64,000 nt of DNA from Bugulina stolonifera (GCA_935421135.1 OW285194.1:682001-746000), one strand, 5' to 3'; shown: positions 1-14,176, counted from the stretch's first letter. The notes: a model not told the origin generated them from the letters alone. Program-made: numbers and translations.

Positions 1-2344
1 TGTGTTTCATCCACTTTTGCAATGTTCAGAGGCATAATTTGAATGAAAATAAACAAAACATGACTTTGCATGCAATATTCAACTTTGCAAACATGTAAGA
101 TGATGTGAGATTGGTGATTTTTGTCAAATTCACTTGAGTTATTAGTTTGCAAACTAGTAGAAGATGTTCAATATTGCATAAAAGTAAGTTTTCAGTGTGT
201 TTTGTACCAAATTGCTGTCTGTAACAATGTGTTTCATTCACTTTTGCAATGTTCAGAATGCATAATTTGAATGAAAATCAATAAAACATGACTTTGCATG
301 CAATATTCAACTTTGCAAACATCAAACATAATGTCTGATTTGTGATTTTTGACAAATTCACTTGAGGTATTAGTTTGTAAACTAGTAGAAGATGTTCAGT
401 ATTGCATAAAAGTAAGTTTTCAGTGTGTTTTGTACCAAATTGCTGTCTGTAACAATGTGTTTCGTTCACTTTTGCAATGTTCAGAATGCATAATTTGAAT
501 GAAAATCAATAAAACATGACTTTGCATGCAATATACAACTTTGCAAACATGTAAGATAATGTCAGATTTGTGATTTTTGTCAAATTCACTTCAGTTATTA
601 GATTGTAAACTAGTAGAAGATGTTCAATATTGCATAAAAGTAAGTTTTCAGTGTGTTTTGTACCAAATTGCTGTCTGTAGCAATGTGTTTCATTCACTTT
701 TGCAATGTTCAGAGGCATAATTTGAATGAAAATAAACAAAACATGACTTTGCATGCAATATTCAACTTTGCAAACGTGTAAGATGATGTCAGATTGGTGA
801 TTTTTGTCAATGTCACTTGAGTTATTAGTTTGTAAACTAGTAGAAGATGTTTAATATTGCATAAAAGTAAGTTTTCAGTGTGTTTTGTGCCAAATTGCTG
901 TCTGTAACAATGTGTTTCATTCACTTTTGCAATAATCAGAGTGCATAGTTTGAGTGAAAATCAATAAAACATGACTTTGCATGCAATATTCAACTTTGCA
1001 AACATGTAAGATAATGGCAGATTTGTGATTTTTGTCAAATTCACTTGAGTTATTAGTTTGTAAACTAGTAGAAGATGTTCAATATTGCATAAAAGTAAGT
1101 TTTCAGTGTGTTTTATACCAAATTGCTGTCTGTAACAATGTGTTTCATTCACTTTTGCAATGTTCAGAATGCATAATTTGAATGAAAATCAATAAAACAT
1201 GACTTTGCATGCAATATACAACCTTGCAAACATGTAAGATAATGTCAGATTTGTGATTTTTGTCAAATTCACTTGAGTTATTAGTTTGTAAACTAGTAGA
1301 AGATGTTCAATATTGCATAAAAGTAAGTTTTCAGTGTGTTTTGTACCAAATTGCTGTCTGTAACAATGTGTTTCATTCACTTTTGCAATGTTCAGAGTGC
1401 AAAATTTGAATGAAACTCAATAAAACTTGACTTTGCATGCAATATACAACTTTGCAAACATGCAAGATAATGTCAGATTTGTGATTTTTGTCAAATTCAC
1501 TTGAGTTATTAGTTTGTAAACTAGTAGAAGATGTTCAATATTGCATAAAAGTAAGTTTTCAGTGTGTTTTGTACCAAATTGCTGTCTGTAACAATGTGTT
1601 TCATTCACTTTTGCAATGTTCAGAATGCATAATTTGAATGAAAATAAACAAAACATGACTTTGCATGCAATATACAACTTTGCAAACATGTAAGATAATG
1701 GCAGATTTGTGATTTTTGTCAAATTCACTTGAGTTATTAGTTTGGAAACTAGTAGAAGATGTTCAATATTGCATAAAAGTAAGTTTTCAGTGTGTTTTGT
1801 ACCAAATTGCTGTCTGTAACAATGTGTTTCATTCACTTTTGCAATGTTCAGAATGCATAATTTGAATGAAAATCAATAAAACATGACTTTGCATGCAATA
1901 TACAACTTTGCAAACATGTAAGATAATGGCAGATTTGTGATTTTTGTCAAATTCACTTGAGTTATTAGTTTGTAAACTAGTAGAAGATGTTCAATATTGC
2001 ATAAAAGTAAGTTTTCAGTGTGTTTTGTACCAAATTGCTGTCTGTAACAATGTGTTTCATTCACTTTTGCAATGTTCAGAATGCATAATTTGAATGAAAA
2101 TCAATAAAACATGACTTTGCATGCAATATACAACTTTGCAAACATGTAAGATAATGTCAGATTTGTGATTTTTGTCAAATTCACTTCAGTTATTAGATTG
2201 TAAACTAGTAGAAGATGTTCAATATTGCATAAAAGTAAGTTTTCAGTGTGTTTTGTACCAAATTGCTGTCTGTAACAATGTGTTTCATTCACTTTTGCAA
2301 TGTTCAGAATGCATAATTTGAATGAAAATCAATAAAACATGACT

Positions 2345-2354
2345 TTGCATGCAA
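2345..2354. repeat. Perfect 10-bp palindrome TTGCATGCAA within the monomer
   Basis: TTGCATGCAA is its own reverse complement and is present in almost every monomer at the same place. A rare exception is the copy at about 16017-16026, where the centre reads GCACGCAA. It may be a protein-binding site of the satellite, but no factor can be assigned from sequence alone. Confidence 0.7.
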
Positions 2355-2421
2355 TATTCAACTTTGCAAACATGTAAGATAATGTCAGATTTGTGATTTT
2401 TGTCAAATTCACTTGAGTTAT

Positions 2422-2435
2422 TAGTTTGCAAACTA
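2422..2435. repeat. Perfect 14-bp palindrome TAGTTTGCAAACTA, present in a subset of monomers
   Basis: In monomers with GTTTGCAAAC the 14 bases are a perfect palindrome. In the more common GTTTGTAAAC monomers the central base pair is lost while the six-base arms (TAGTTT and AAACTA) stay intact. The perfect form recurs in particular monomer types, such as those starting at 2329, 5746 and 9847, so it is distributed by higher-order position. Confidence 0.7.
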
Positions 2436-4150
2436 GTAGAAGATGTTCAATATTGCATAAAAGTAAGTTTTCAGTGTGTTTTGTACCAAATTGCTGTCTG
2501 TAACAATGTGTTTCATTCACGTTTGCAATGTTCAGAATGCAAAATTTGAATGAAAATCAATAAAACATGACTTTGCATGCAATATTCAACTTTGCAAACA
2601 TCAAACATAATGTCTGATTTGCGATTTTTGACAAATTCACTTGAGGTATTAGTTTGTAAACTAGTAGAAGATGTTCAATATTGCATAAAAGTATGTTTTC
2701 AGTGTGATTTGTACCAAATTGCTGTCTGTAACAATGTGTTTCATTCACTTTTGCAATGTTCAGAATGCATGATTTGAATGAAAATCAATAAAACATGACT
2801 TTGCATGCAATATTCAACTTTGCAAACATCAAACATAATGTCTGATTTGCGATTTTTGACAAATTCACTTGAGGTATTAGTTTGTAAACTAGTAGAAGAT
2901 GTTCAATATTGCATAAAAGTATGTTTTCAGTGTGATTTGTACCAAATTGCTGTCTGTAACAATGTGTTTCATTCACTTTTGCAATGTTCAGAATGCATAA
3001 TTTGAATGAAAATCAATAAAACATGATTTTGCATGCAATATTTAACTTTGCAAACATGTAAGATAAAGTCAGATTTGTGATTTTTGTCAAATTCACTTAA
3101 GTTATTAGTTTGTAAACTAGTAGAAGATGTTCAGTATTGCATAAAAGTAAGTTTTCAGTGTGTTTTGTACCAAATTGCTGTCTGTAACAATGTGTTTCAT
3201 TCACTTTTGCAATGTTCAGAGTGCAAAATTTGAATGAAACTCAATAAAACTTGACTTTGCATGCAATATACAACTTTGCAAACATGCAAGATAATGTCAG
3301 ATTGGTGATTTTTGTCAAATTCACTTGAGTTATTAGTTTGTAAACTAGTAGAAGATGTTCAATATTGCATAAAAGTAAGTTTTCAGTGTGTTTTGTACCA
3401 AATTGCTGTCTGTAACAATGTGTTTCATCCACTTTTGCAATGTTCAGAGGCATAATTTGAATGAAAATAAACAAAACATGACTTTGCATGCAATATTCAA
3501 CTTTGCAAACATGTAAGATGATGTCAGATTGGTGATTTTTGTCAAATTCACTTGAGTTATTAGTTTGCAAACTAGTAGAAGATGTTCAATATTGCATAAA
3601 AGTAAGTTTTCAGTGTGTTTTGTACCAAATTGCTGTCTGTAACAATGTGTTTCATTCACTTTTGCAATGTTCAGAATGCATAATTTGAATGAAAATCAAT
3701 AAAACATGATTTTGCATGCAATATTTAACTTTGCAAACATGTAAGATAAAGTCAGATTTGTGATTTTTGTCAAATTCACTTAAGTTATTAGTTTGTAAAC
3801 TAGTAGAAGATGTTCAGTATTGCATAAAAGTAAGTTTTCAGTGTGTTTTGTACCAAATTGCTGTCTGTAACAATGTGTTTCATTCACTTTTGCAATGTTC
3901 AGAGTGCAAAATTTGAATGAAACTCAATAAAACTTGACTTTGCATGCAATATACAACTTTGCAAACATGCAAGATAATGTCAGATTTGTGATTTTTGTCA
4001 AATTCACTTGAGTTATTAGTTTGTAAACTAGTAGAAGATGTTCAATATTGCATAAAAGTAAGTTTTCAGTGTGTTTTGTACCAAATTGCTGTCTGTAACA
4101 ATGTGTTTCATCCACTTTTGCAATGTTCAGAGGCATAATTTGAATGAAAA

Positions 4151-7100
4151 TAAACAAAACATGACTTTGCATGCAATATTCAACTTTGCAAACATGTAAG
4201 ATGATGTGAGATTGGTGATTTTTGTCAAATTCACTTGAGTTATTAGTTTGCAAACTAGTAGAAGATGTTCAATATTGCATAAAAGTAAGTTTTCAGTGTG
4301 TTTTGTACCAAATTGCTGTCTGTAACAATGTGTTTCATTCACTTTTGCAATGTTCAGAATGCATAATTTGAATGAAAATCAATAAAACATGACTTTGCAT
4401 GCAATATTCAACTTTGCAAACATCAAACATAATGTCTGATTTGTGATTTTTGACAAATTCACTTGAGGTATTAGTTTGTAAACTAGTAGAAGATGTTCAG
4501 TATTGCATAAAAGTAAGTTTTCAGTGTGTTTTGTACCAAATTGCTGTCTGTAACAATGTGTTTCGTTCACTTTTGCAATGTTCAGAATGCATAATTTGAA
4601 TGAAAATCAATAAAACATGACTTTGCATGCAATATACAACTTTGCAAACATGTAAGATAATGTCAGATTTGTGATTTTTGTCAAATTCACTTCAGTTATT
4701 AGATTGTAAACTAGTAGAAGATGTTCAATATTGCATAAAAGTAAGTTTTCAGTGTGTTTTGTACCAAATTGCTGTCTGTAGCAATGTGTTTCATTCACTT
4801 TTGCAATGTTCAGAGGCATAATTTGAATGAAAATAAACAAAACATGACTTTGCATGCAATATTCAACTTTGCAAACGTGTAAGATGATGTCAGATTGGTG
4901 ATTTTTGTCAATGTCACTTGAGTTATTAGTTTGTAAACTAGTAGAAGATGTTTAATATTGCATAAAAGTAAGTTTTCAGTGTGTTTTGTGCCAAATTGCT
5001 GTCTGTAACAATGTGTTTCATTCACTTTTGCAATAATCAGAGTGCATAGTTTGAGTGAAAATCAATAAAACATGACTTTGCATGCAATATTCAACTTTGC
5101 AAACATGTAAGATAATGGCAGATTTGTGATTTTTGTCAAATTCACTTGAGTTATTAGTTTGTAAACTAGTAGAAGATGTTCAATATTGCATAAAAGTAAG
5201 TTTTCAGTGTGTTTTATACCAAATTGCTGTCTGTAACAATGTGTTTCATTCACTTTTGCAATGTTCAGAATGCATAATTTGAATGAAAATCAATAAAACA
5301 TGACTTTGCATGCAATATACAACCTTGCAAACATGTAAGATAATGTCAGATTTCTGATTTTTGTCAAATTCACTTGAGTTATTAGTTTGTAAACTAGTAG
5401 AAGATGTTCAATATTGCATAAAAGTAAGTTTTCAGTGTGTTTTGTACCAAATTGCTGTCTGTAACAATGTGTTTCATTCACTTTTGCAATGTTCAGAGTG
5501 CAAAATTTGAATGAAACTCAATAAAACTTGACTTTGCATGCAATATACAACTTTGCAAACATGCAAGATAATGTCAGATTTGTGATTTTTGTCAAATTCA
5601 CTTGAGTTATTAGTTTGTAAACTAGTAGAAGATGTTCAATATTGCATAAAAGTAAGTTTTCAGTGTGTTTTGTACCAAATTGCTGTCTGTAACAATGTGT
5701 TTCATTCACTTTTGCAATGTTCAGAATGCATAATTTGAATGAAAATCAATAAAACATGACTTTGCATGCAATATTCAACTTTGCAAACATGTAAGATAAT
5801 GTCAGATTTGTGATTTTTGTCAAATTCACTTGAGTTATTAGTTTGCAAACTAGTAGAAGATGTTCAATATTGCATAAAAGTAAGTTTTCAGTGTGTTTTG
5901 TACCAAATTGCTGTCTGTAACAATGTGTTTCATTCACGTTTGCAATGTTCAGAATGCAAAATTTGAATGAAAATCAATAAAACATGACTTTGCATGCAAT
6001 ATTCAACTTTGCAAACATCAAACATAATGTCTGATTTGCGATTTTTGACAAATTCACTTGAGGTATTAGTTTGTAAACTAGTAGAAGATGTTCAATATTG
6101 CATAAAAGTATGTTTTCAGTGTGATTTGTACCAAATTGCTGTCTGTAACAATGTGTTTCATTCACTTTTGCAATGTTCAGAATGCATGATTTGAATGAAA
6201 ATCAATAAAACATGACTTTGCATGCAAAATTCAACTTTGCAAACATCAAACATAATGTCTGATTTGCGATTTTTGACAAATTCACTTGAGGTATTAGTTT
6301 GTAAACTAGTAGAAGATGTTCAATATTGCATAAAAGTATGTTTTCAGTGTGATTTGTACCAAATTGCTGTCTGTAACAATGTGTTTCATTCACTTTTGCA
6401 ATGTTCAGAATGCATAATTTGAATGAAAATCAATAAAACATGATTTTGCATGCAATATTTAACTTTGCAAACATGTAAGATAAAGTCAGATTTGTGATTT
6501 TTGTCAAATTCACTTAAGTTATTAGTTTGTAAACTAGTAGAAGATGTTCAGTATTGCATAAAAGTAAGTTTTCAGTGTGTTTTGTACCAAATTGCTGTCT
6601 GTAACAATGTGTTTCATTCACTTTTGCAATGTTCAGAGTGCAAAATTTGAATGAAACTCAATAAAACTTGACTTTGCATGCAATATACAACTTTGCAAAC
6701 ATGCAAGATAATGTCAGATTTGTGATTTTTGTCAAATTCACTTGAGTTATTAGTTTGTAAACTAGTAGAAGATGTTCAATATTGCATAAAAGTAAGTTTT
6801 CAGTGTGTTTTGTACCAAATTGCTGTCTGTAACAATGTGTTTCATCCACTTTTGCAATGTTCAGAGGCATAATTTGAATGAAAATAAACAAAACATGACT
6901 TTGCATGCAATATTCAACTTTGCAAACATGTAAGATGATGTCAGATTGGTGATTTTTGTCAAATTCACTTGAGTTATTAGTTTGCAAACTAGTAGAAGAT
7001 GTTCAATATTGCATAAAAGTAAGTTTTCAGTGTGTTTTGTACCAAATTGCTGTCTGTAACAATGTGTTTCATTCACTTTTGCAATGTTCAGAATGCATAA

Positions 7101-7567
7101 TTTGAATGAAAATCAATAAAACATGATTTTGCATGCAATATTTAACTTTGCAAACATGTAAGATAAAGTCAGATTTGTGATTTTTGTCAAATTCACTTAA
7201 GTTATTAGTTTGTAAACTAGTAGAAGATGTTCAGTATTGCATAAAAGTAAGTTTTCAGTGTGTTTTGTACCAAATTGCTGTCTGTAACAATGTGTTTCAT
7301 TCACTTTTGCAATGTTCAGAGTGCAAAATTTGAATGAAACTCAATAAAACTTGACTTTGCATGCAATATACAACTTTGCAAACATGCAAGATAATGTCAG
7401 ATTTGTGATTTTTGTCAAATTCACTTGAGTTATTAGTTTGTAAACTAGTAGAAGATGTTCAATATTGCATAAAAGTAAGTTTTCAGTGTGTTTTGTACCA
7501 AATTGCTGTCTGTAACAATGTGTTTCATCCACTTTTGCAATGTTCAGAGGCATAATTTGAATGAAAA
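4151..7567. repeat. Higher-order repeat A, copy 2 (15 monomers, 3417 bp)
   Basis: Same monomer order as 50-4150 but lacking the three monomers that lie at 1645-2328 in copy 1. The length difference is exactly 684 bp (3 x 228), so the deletion is in register with the monomer, as unequal crossing-over produces. It carries private differences, such as GATTTCTGATT at about 5349, that are shared with copy 3 (about 8766) and not with copy 1. Confidence 0.85.
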
Positions 7568-10500
7568 TAAACAAAACATGACTTTGCATGCAATATTCAA
7601 CTTTGCAAACATGTAAGATGATGTGAGATTGGTGATTTTTGTCAAATTCACTTGAGTTATTAGTTTGCAAACTAGTAGAAGATGTTCAATATTGCATAAA
7701 AGTAAGTTTTCAGTGTGTTTTGTACCAAATTGCTGTCTGTAACAATGTGTTTCATTCACTTTTGCAATGTTCAGAATGCATAATTTGAATGAAAATCAAT
7801 AAAACATGACTTTGCATGCAATATTCAACTTTGCAAACATCAAACATAATGTCTGATTTGTGATTTTTGACAAATTCACTTGAGGTATTAGTTTGTAAAC
7901 TAGTAGAAGATGTTCAGTATTGCATAAAAGTAAGTTTTCAGTGTGTTTTGTACCAAATTGCTGTCTGTAACAATGTGTTTCGTTCACTTTTGCAATGTTC
8001 AGAATGCATAATTTGAATGAAAATCAATAAAACATGACTTTGCATGCAATATACAACTTTGCAAACATGTAAGATAATGTCAGATTTGTGATTTTTGTCA
8101 AATTCACTTCAGTTATTAGATTGTAAACTAGTAGAAGATGTTCAATATTGCATAAAAGTAAGTTTTCAGTGTGTTTTGTACCAAATTGCTGTCTGTAGCA
8201 ATGTGTTTCATTCACTTTTGCAATGTTCAGAGGCATAATTTGAATGAAAATAAACAAAACATGACTTTGCATGCAATATTCAACTTTGCAAACGTGTAAG
8301 ATGATGTCAGATTGGTGATTTTTGTCAATGTCACTTGAGTTATTAGTTTGTAAACTAGTAGAAGATGTTTAATATTGCATAAAAGTAAGTTTTCAGTGTG
8401 TTTTGTGCCAAATTGCTGTCTGTAACAATGTGTTTCATTCACTTTTGCAATAATCAGAGTGCATAGTTTGAGTGAAAATCAATAAAACATGACTTTGCAT
8501 GCAATATTCAACTTTGCAAACATGTAAGATAATGGCAGATTTGTGATTTTTGTCAAATTCACTTGAGTTATTAGTTTGTAAACTAGTAGAAGATGTTCAA
8601 TATTGCATAAAAGTAAGTTTTCAGTGTGTTTTATACCAAATTGCTGTCTGTAACAATGTGTTTCATTCACTTTTGCAATGTTCAGAATGCATAATTTGAA
8701 TGAAAATCAATAAAACATGACTTTGCATGCAATATACAACCTTGCAAACATGTAAGATAATGTCAGATTTCTGATTTTTGTCAAATTCACTTGAGTTATT
8801 AGTTTGTAAACTAGTAGAAGATGTTCAATATTGCATAAAAGTAAGTTTTCAGTGTGTTTTGTACCAAATTGCTGTCTGTAACAATGTGTTTCATTCACTT
8901 TTGCAATGTTCAGAGTGCAAAATTTGAATGAAACTCAATAAAACTTGACTTTGCATGCAATATACAACTTTGCAAACATGCAAGATAATGTCAGATTTGT
9001 GATTTTTGTCAAATTCACTTGAGTTATTAGTTTGTAAACTAGTAGAAGATGTTCAATATTGCATAAAAGTAAGTTTTCAGTGTGTTTTGTACCAAATTGC
9101 TGTCTGTAACAATGTGTTTCATTCACTTTTGCAATGTTCAGAATGCATAATTTGAATGAAAATCAATAAAACATGACTTTGCATGCAATATACAACTTTG
9201 CAAACATGTAAGATAATGGCAGATTTGTGATTTTTGTCAAATTCACTTGAGTTATTAGTTTGGAAACTAGTAGAAGATGTTCAATATTGCATAAAAGTAA
9301 GTTTTCAGTGTGTTTTGTACCAAATTGCTGTCTGTAACAATGTGTTTCATTCACTTTTGCAATGTTCAGAATGCATAATTTGAATGAAAATCAATAAAAC
9401 ATGACTTTGCATGCAATATACAACTTTGCAAACATGTAAGATAATGGCAGATTTGTGATTTTTGTCAAATTCACTTGAGTTATTAGTTTGTAAACTAGTA
9501 GAAGATGTTCAATATTGCATAAAAGTAAGTTTTCAGTGTGTTTTGTACCAAATTGCTGTCTGTAACAATGTGTTTCATTCACTTTTGCAATGTTCAGAAT
9601 GCATAATTTGAATGAAAATCAATAAAACATGACTTTGCATGCAATATACAACTTTGCAAACATGTAAGATAATGTCAGATTTGTGATTTTTGTCAAATTC
9701 ACTTCAGTTATTAGATTGTAAACTAGTAGAAGATGTTCAATATTGCATAAAAGTAAGTTTTCAGTGTGTTTTGTACCAAATTGCTGTCTGTAACAATGTG
9801 TTTCATTCACTTTTGCAATGTTCAGAATGCATAATTTGAATGAAAATCAATAAAACATGACTTTGCATGCAATATTCAACTTTGCAAACATGTAAGATAA
9901 TGTCAGATTTGTGATTTTTGTCAAATTCACTTGAGTTATTAGTTTGCAAACTAGTAGAAGATGTTCAATATTGCATAAAAGTAAGTTTTCAGTGTGTTTT
10001 GTACCAAATTGCTGTCTGTAACAATGTGTTTCATTCACGTTTGCAATGTTCAGAATGCAAAATTTGAATGAAAATCAATAAAACATGACTTTGCATGCAA
10101 TATTCAACTTTGCAAACATCAAACATAATGTCTGATTTGCGATTTTTGACAAATTCACTTGAGGTATTAGTTTGTAAACTAGTAGAAGATGTTCAATATT
10201 GCATAAAAGTATGTTTTCAGTGTGATTTGTACCAAATTGCTGTCTGTAACAATGTGTTTCATTCACTTTTGCAATGTTCAGAATGCATGATTTGAATGAA
10301 AATCAATAAAACATGACTTTGCATGCAATATTCAACTTTGCAAACATCAAACATAATGTCTGATTTGCGATTTTTGACAAATTCACTTGAGGTATTAGTT
10401 TGTAAACTAGTAGAAGATGTTCAATATTGCATAAAAGTATGTTTTCAGTGTGATTTGTACCAAATTGCTGTCTGTAACAATGTGTTTCATTCACTTTTGC

Positions 10501-10758
10501 AATGTTCAGAATGCATAATTTGAATGAAAATCAATAAAACATGATTTTGCATGCAATATTTAACTTTGCAAACATGTAAGATAAAGTCAGATTTGTGATT
10601 TTTGTCAAATTCACTTAAGTTATTAGTTTGTAAACTAGTAGAAGATGTTCAGTATTGCATAAAAGTAAGTTTTCAGTGTGTTTTGTACCAAATTGCTGTC
10701 TGTAACAATGTGTTTCATCCACTTTTGCAATGTTCAGAGGCATAATTTGAATGAAAAT
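7568..10758. repeat. Higher-order repeat A, copy 3 (partial)
   Basis: It follows the monomer order of copy 1, including the three monomers missing from copy 2. After the monomer at 10531 the order departs: one acidic-variant monomer (the type at 3241 in copy 1) is absent and the array passes into a different arrangement. The right end is therefore approximate. Confidence 0.75.
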
Positions 10759-11213
10759 AAACAAAACATGACTTTGCATGCAATATTCAACTTTGCAAAC
10801 ATGTAAGATGATGTCAGATTGGTGATTTTTGTCAAATTCACTTGAGTTATTAGTTTGCAAACTAGTAGAAGATGTTCAATATTGCATAAAAGTAAGTTTT
10901 CAGTGTGTTTTGTACCAAATTGCTGTCTGTAACAATGTGTTTCATTCACTTTTGCAATGTTCAGAATGCATAATTTGAATGAAAATCAATAAAACATGAC
11001 TTTGCATGCAATATTCAACTTTGCAAACATCAAACATAATGTCTGATTTGTGATTTTTGACAAATTCACTTGAGGTATTAGTTTGTAAACTAGTAGAAGA
11101 TGTTCAATATTGCATAAAAGTATGTTTTCAGTGTGATTTGTACCAAATTGCTGTCTGTAACAATGTGTTTCATTCACTTTTGCAATGTTCAGAATGCATA
11201 ATTTGAATTAAAA

Positions 11214-14176
11214 TCAATAAAACATGACTTTGCATGCAATATTCAACTTTGCAAACATGTAAGATAATGTCAGATTTGTGATTTTTGTCAAATTCACTTG
11301 AGTTATTAGTTTGCAAACTAGTAGAAGATGTTCAATATTGCATAAAAGTAAGTTTTCAGTGTGTTTTGTACCAAATTGCTGTCTGTAACAATGTGTTTCG
11401 TTCGCGTTTGCAATGTTCAGAATGCAAAATTTGAATGAAAATCAATAAAACATGTCTTTGCATGCAATATTCAACTTTGCAAACATCAAACATAATGTCT
11501 GATTTGCGATTTTTGACAAATTCACTTGAGGTATTAGTTTGTAAACTAGTAGAAGATGTTCAATATTGCATAAAAGTATGTTTTCAGTGTGATTTGTACC
11601 AAATTGCTGTCTGTAACAATGTGTTTCATTCACTTTTGCAATGTTCAGAATGCATAATTTGAATGAAAATCAATAAAACATGATTTTGCATGCAATGTTT
11701 AACTTTGCAAACATGTAAGATAAAGTCAGATTTGTGATTTTTGTCAAATTCACTTAAGTTATTAGTTTGTAAACTAGTAGAAGATGTTCAGTATTGCATA
11801 AAAGTAAGTTTTCAGTGTGTTTTGTACCAAATTGCTGTCTGTAACAATGTGTTTCGTTCACTTTTGCAATGTTCAGAATGCATAATTTGAATGAAAATCA
11901 ATAAAACATGACTTTGCATGCAATATACAACTTTGCAAACATGTAAGATAATGTCAGATTTGTGATTTTTGTCAAATTCACTTCAGTTATTAGATTGTAA
12001 ACTAGTAGAAGATGTTCAATATTGCATAAAAGTAAGTTTTCAGTGTGTTTTGTACCAAATTGCTGTCTGTAACAATGTGTTTCATTCACTTTTGCAATGT
12101 TCAGAGGCATAATTTGAATGAAAATAAACAAAACATGACTTTGCATGCAATATTCAACTTTGCAAACGTGTAAGATGATGTCAGATTGGTGATTTTTGTC
12201 AAATTCACTTGAGTTATTAGTTTGTAAACTAGTAGAAGATGTTTAATATTGCATAAAAGTAAGTTTTCAGTGTGTTTTGTGCCAAATTGCTGTCTGTAAC
12301 AATGTGTTTCATTCACTTTTGCAATAATCAGAGTGCATAGTTTGAGTGAAAATCAATAAAACATGACTTTGCATGCAATATTCAACTTTGCAAACATCAA
12401 ACATAATGTCTGATTTGTGATTTTTGACAAATTCACTTGAGGTATTAGTTTGTAAACTAGTAGAAGATGTTCAATATTGCATAAAAGTATGTTTTCAGTG
12501 TGATTTGTACCAAATTGCTGTCTGTAACAATGTGTTTCATTCACTTTTGCAATGTTCAGAATGCATAATTTGAATGAAAATCAATGAAACATGACTTTGC
12601 ATGCAATATTCAACTTTGCAAACATGAAACATAATGTCAGATTTGTGATTTTTGTCAAATTCACTTCAGTTATTAGTTTGTAAACTAGTAGAAGATGTTC
12701 AATATTGCATAAAAGTAAGTTTTCAGTGTGTTTTGTACCAAACTGCTGTCTGTAACAATGTGTTTCATTCACTTTTGCAATGTTCAGAGTGCATAATTTG
12801 AATGAAAATCAATAAAACATGACTTTGCATGCAATATACAACTTTGCAAACATGTAAGATAATGGCAGATTTGTGATTTTTGTCAAATTCACTTGAGTTA
12901 TTAGTTTGTAAACTAGTAGAAGATGTTCAATATTGCATAAAAGTAAGTTTTCAGTGTGTTTTATACCAAATTGCTGTCTGTAACAATGTGTTTCATTCAC
13001 TTTTGCAATGTTCAGAATGCATAATTTGAATGAAAATCAATAAAACATGACTTTGCATGCAATATACAACCTTGCAAACATGTAAGATAATGTCAGATTT
13101 GTGATTTTTGTCAAATTCACTTGAGTTATTAGTTTGGAAACTAGTAGAAGATGTTCAATATTGCATAAAAGTAAGTTTTCAGTGTGTTTTGTACCAAATT
13201 GCTGTCTGTAACAATGTGTTTCATTCACTTTTGCAATGTTCAGAGTGCAAAATTTGAATGAAACTCAATAAAACTTGACTTTGCATGCAATATACAACTT
13301 TGCAAACATGCAAGATAATGTCAGATTTGTGATTTTTGTCAAATTCACTTCAGTTATTAGATTGTAAACTAGTAGAAGATGTTCAATATTGCATAAAAGT
13401 AAGTTTTCAGTGTGTTTTGTACCAAATTGCTGTCTGTAACAATGTGTTTCATTCACTTTTGCAATGTTCAGAATGCATAATTTGAATGAAAATCAATAAA
13501 ACATGACTTTGCATGCAATATTCAACTTTGCAAACATCAAACATAATGTCTGATTTGTGATTTTTGACAAATTCACTTGAGGTATTAGTTTGTAAACTAG
13601 TAGAAGATGTTCAATATTGCATAAAAGTAAGTTTTCAGTGTGTTTTGTACCGAATTGCTGTCTGTAACAATGTGTTTCATTCACGTTTGCAATGTTCAGA
13701 ATGCATGATTTGAATGAAAATCAATAAAACATGACTTTGCATGCAATATTCAAATTTGCAAACATCAAACATAATGTCTGATTTGCGATTTTTGACAAAT
13801 TCACTTGAGGTATTAGTTTGTAAACTAGTAGAAGATGTTCAATATTGCATAAAAGTATGTTTTCAGTGTGATTTGTACCAAATTGCTGTCTGTAACAATG
13901 TGTTTCATTCACTTTTGCAATGTTCAGAATGCATAATTTGAATGAAAATCAATAAAACATGATTTTGCATGCAATATTTAACTTTGCAAACATGTAAGAT
14001 AAAGTCAGATTTGTGATTTTTGTCAAATTCACTTAAGTTATTAGTTTGTAAACTAGTAGAAGATGTTCAGTATTGCATAAAAGTAAGTTTTCAGTGTGTT
14101 TTGTACCAAATTGCTGTCTGTAACAATGTGTTTCATTCACTTTTGCAATGTTCAGAATGCATAATTTGAATGAAAA
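11214..14176. repeat. Higher-order repeat B, copy 1
   Basis: Thirteen monomers matched in order by those at 14861-17823, at an offset of 3647 bp (16 monomers minus one base). A marker shared by the two copies is the ACATGTCTTTGC variant at about 11452 and 15099, where other monomers read ACATGACTTTGC. The three monomers at 14177-14860 have no partner in the second copy. Confidence 0.8.

Larger units (their letters stand above)
2329..2556. repeat. Representative satellite monomer (228 bp)
   Basis: One full monomer, taken as starting at TCAATAAAAC and ending just before the next such word. By hand count it has 67 G+C bases of 228, about 29%. It holds two perfect palindromes, TTGCATGCAA at 2345-2354 and TAGTTTGCAAACTA at 2422-2435, and an imperfect inverted repeat (2349-2361 against 2446-2458, 12 of 13 pairs, 84 bases between). 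The word TTGCA or TGCAA occurs repeatedly. One AATAAA lies on the plus strand per monomer. The only CpG in this copy is the variant CACGTTT near its end. Confidence 0.9.
50..4150. repeat. Higher-order repeat A, copy 1 (18 monomers, 4101 bp)
   Basis: The order of monomer types here is repeated starting at 4151. The length is 18 x 228 minus 3, because three monomers are the 227-bp form. The copy is nearly base-identical to the next one over the shared monomers. It includes two adjacent monomers of the same type at 2557 and 2785, and this doublet is also present in the next two copies. Confidence 0.85.
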
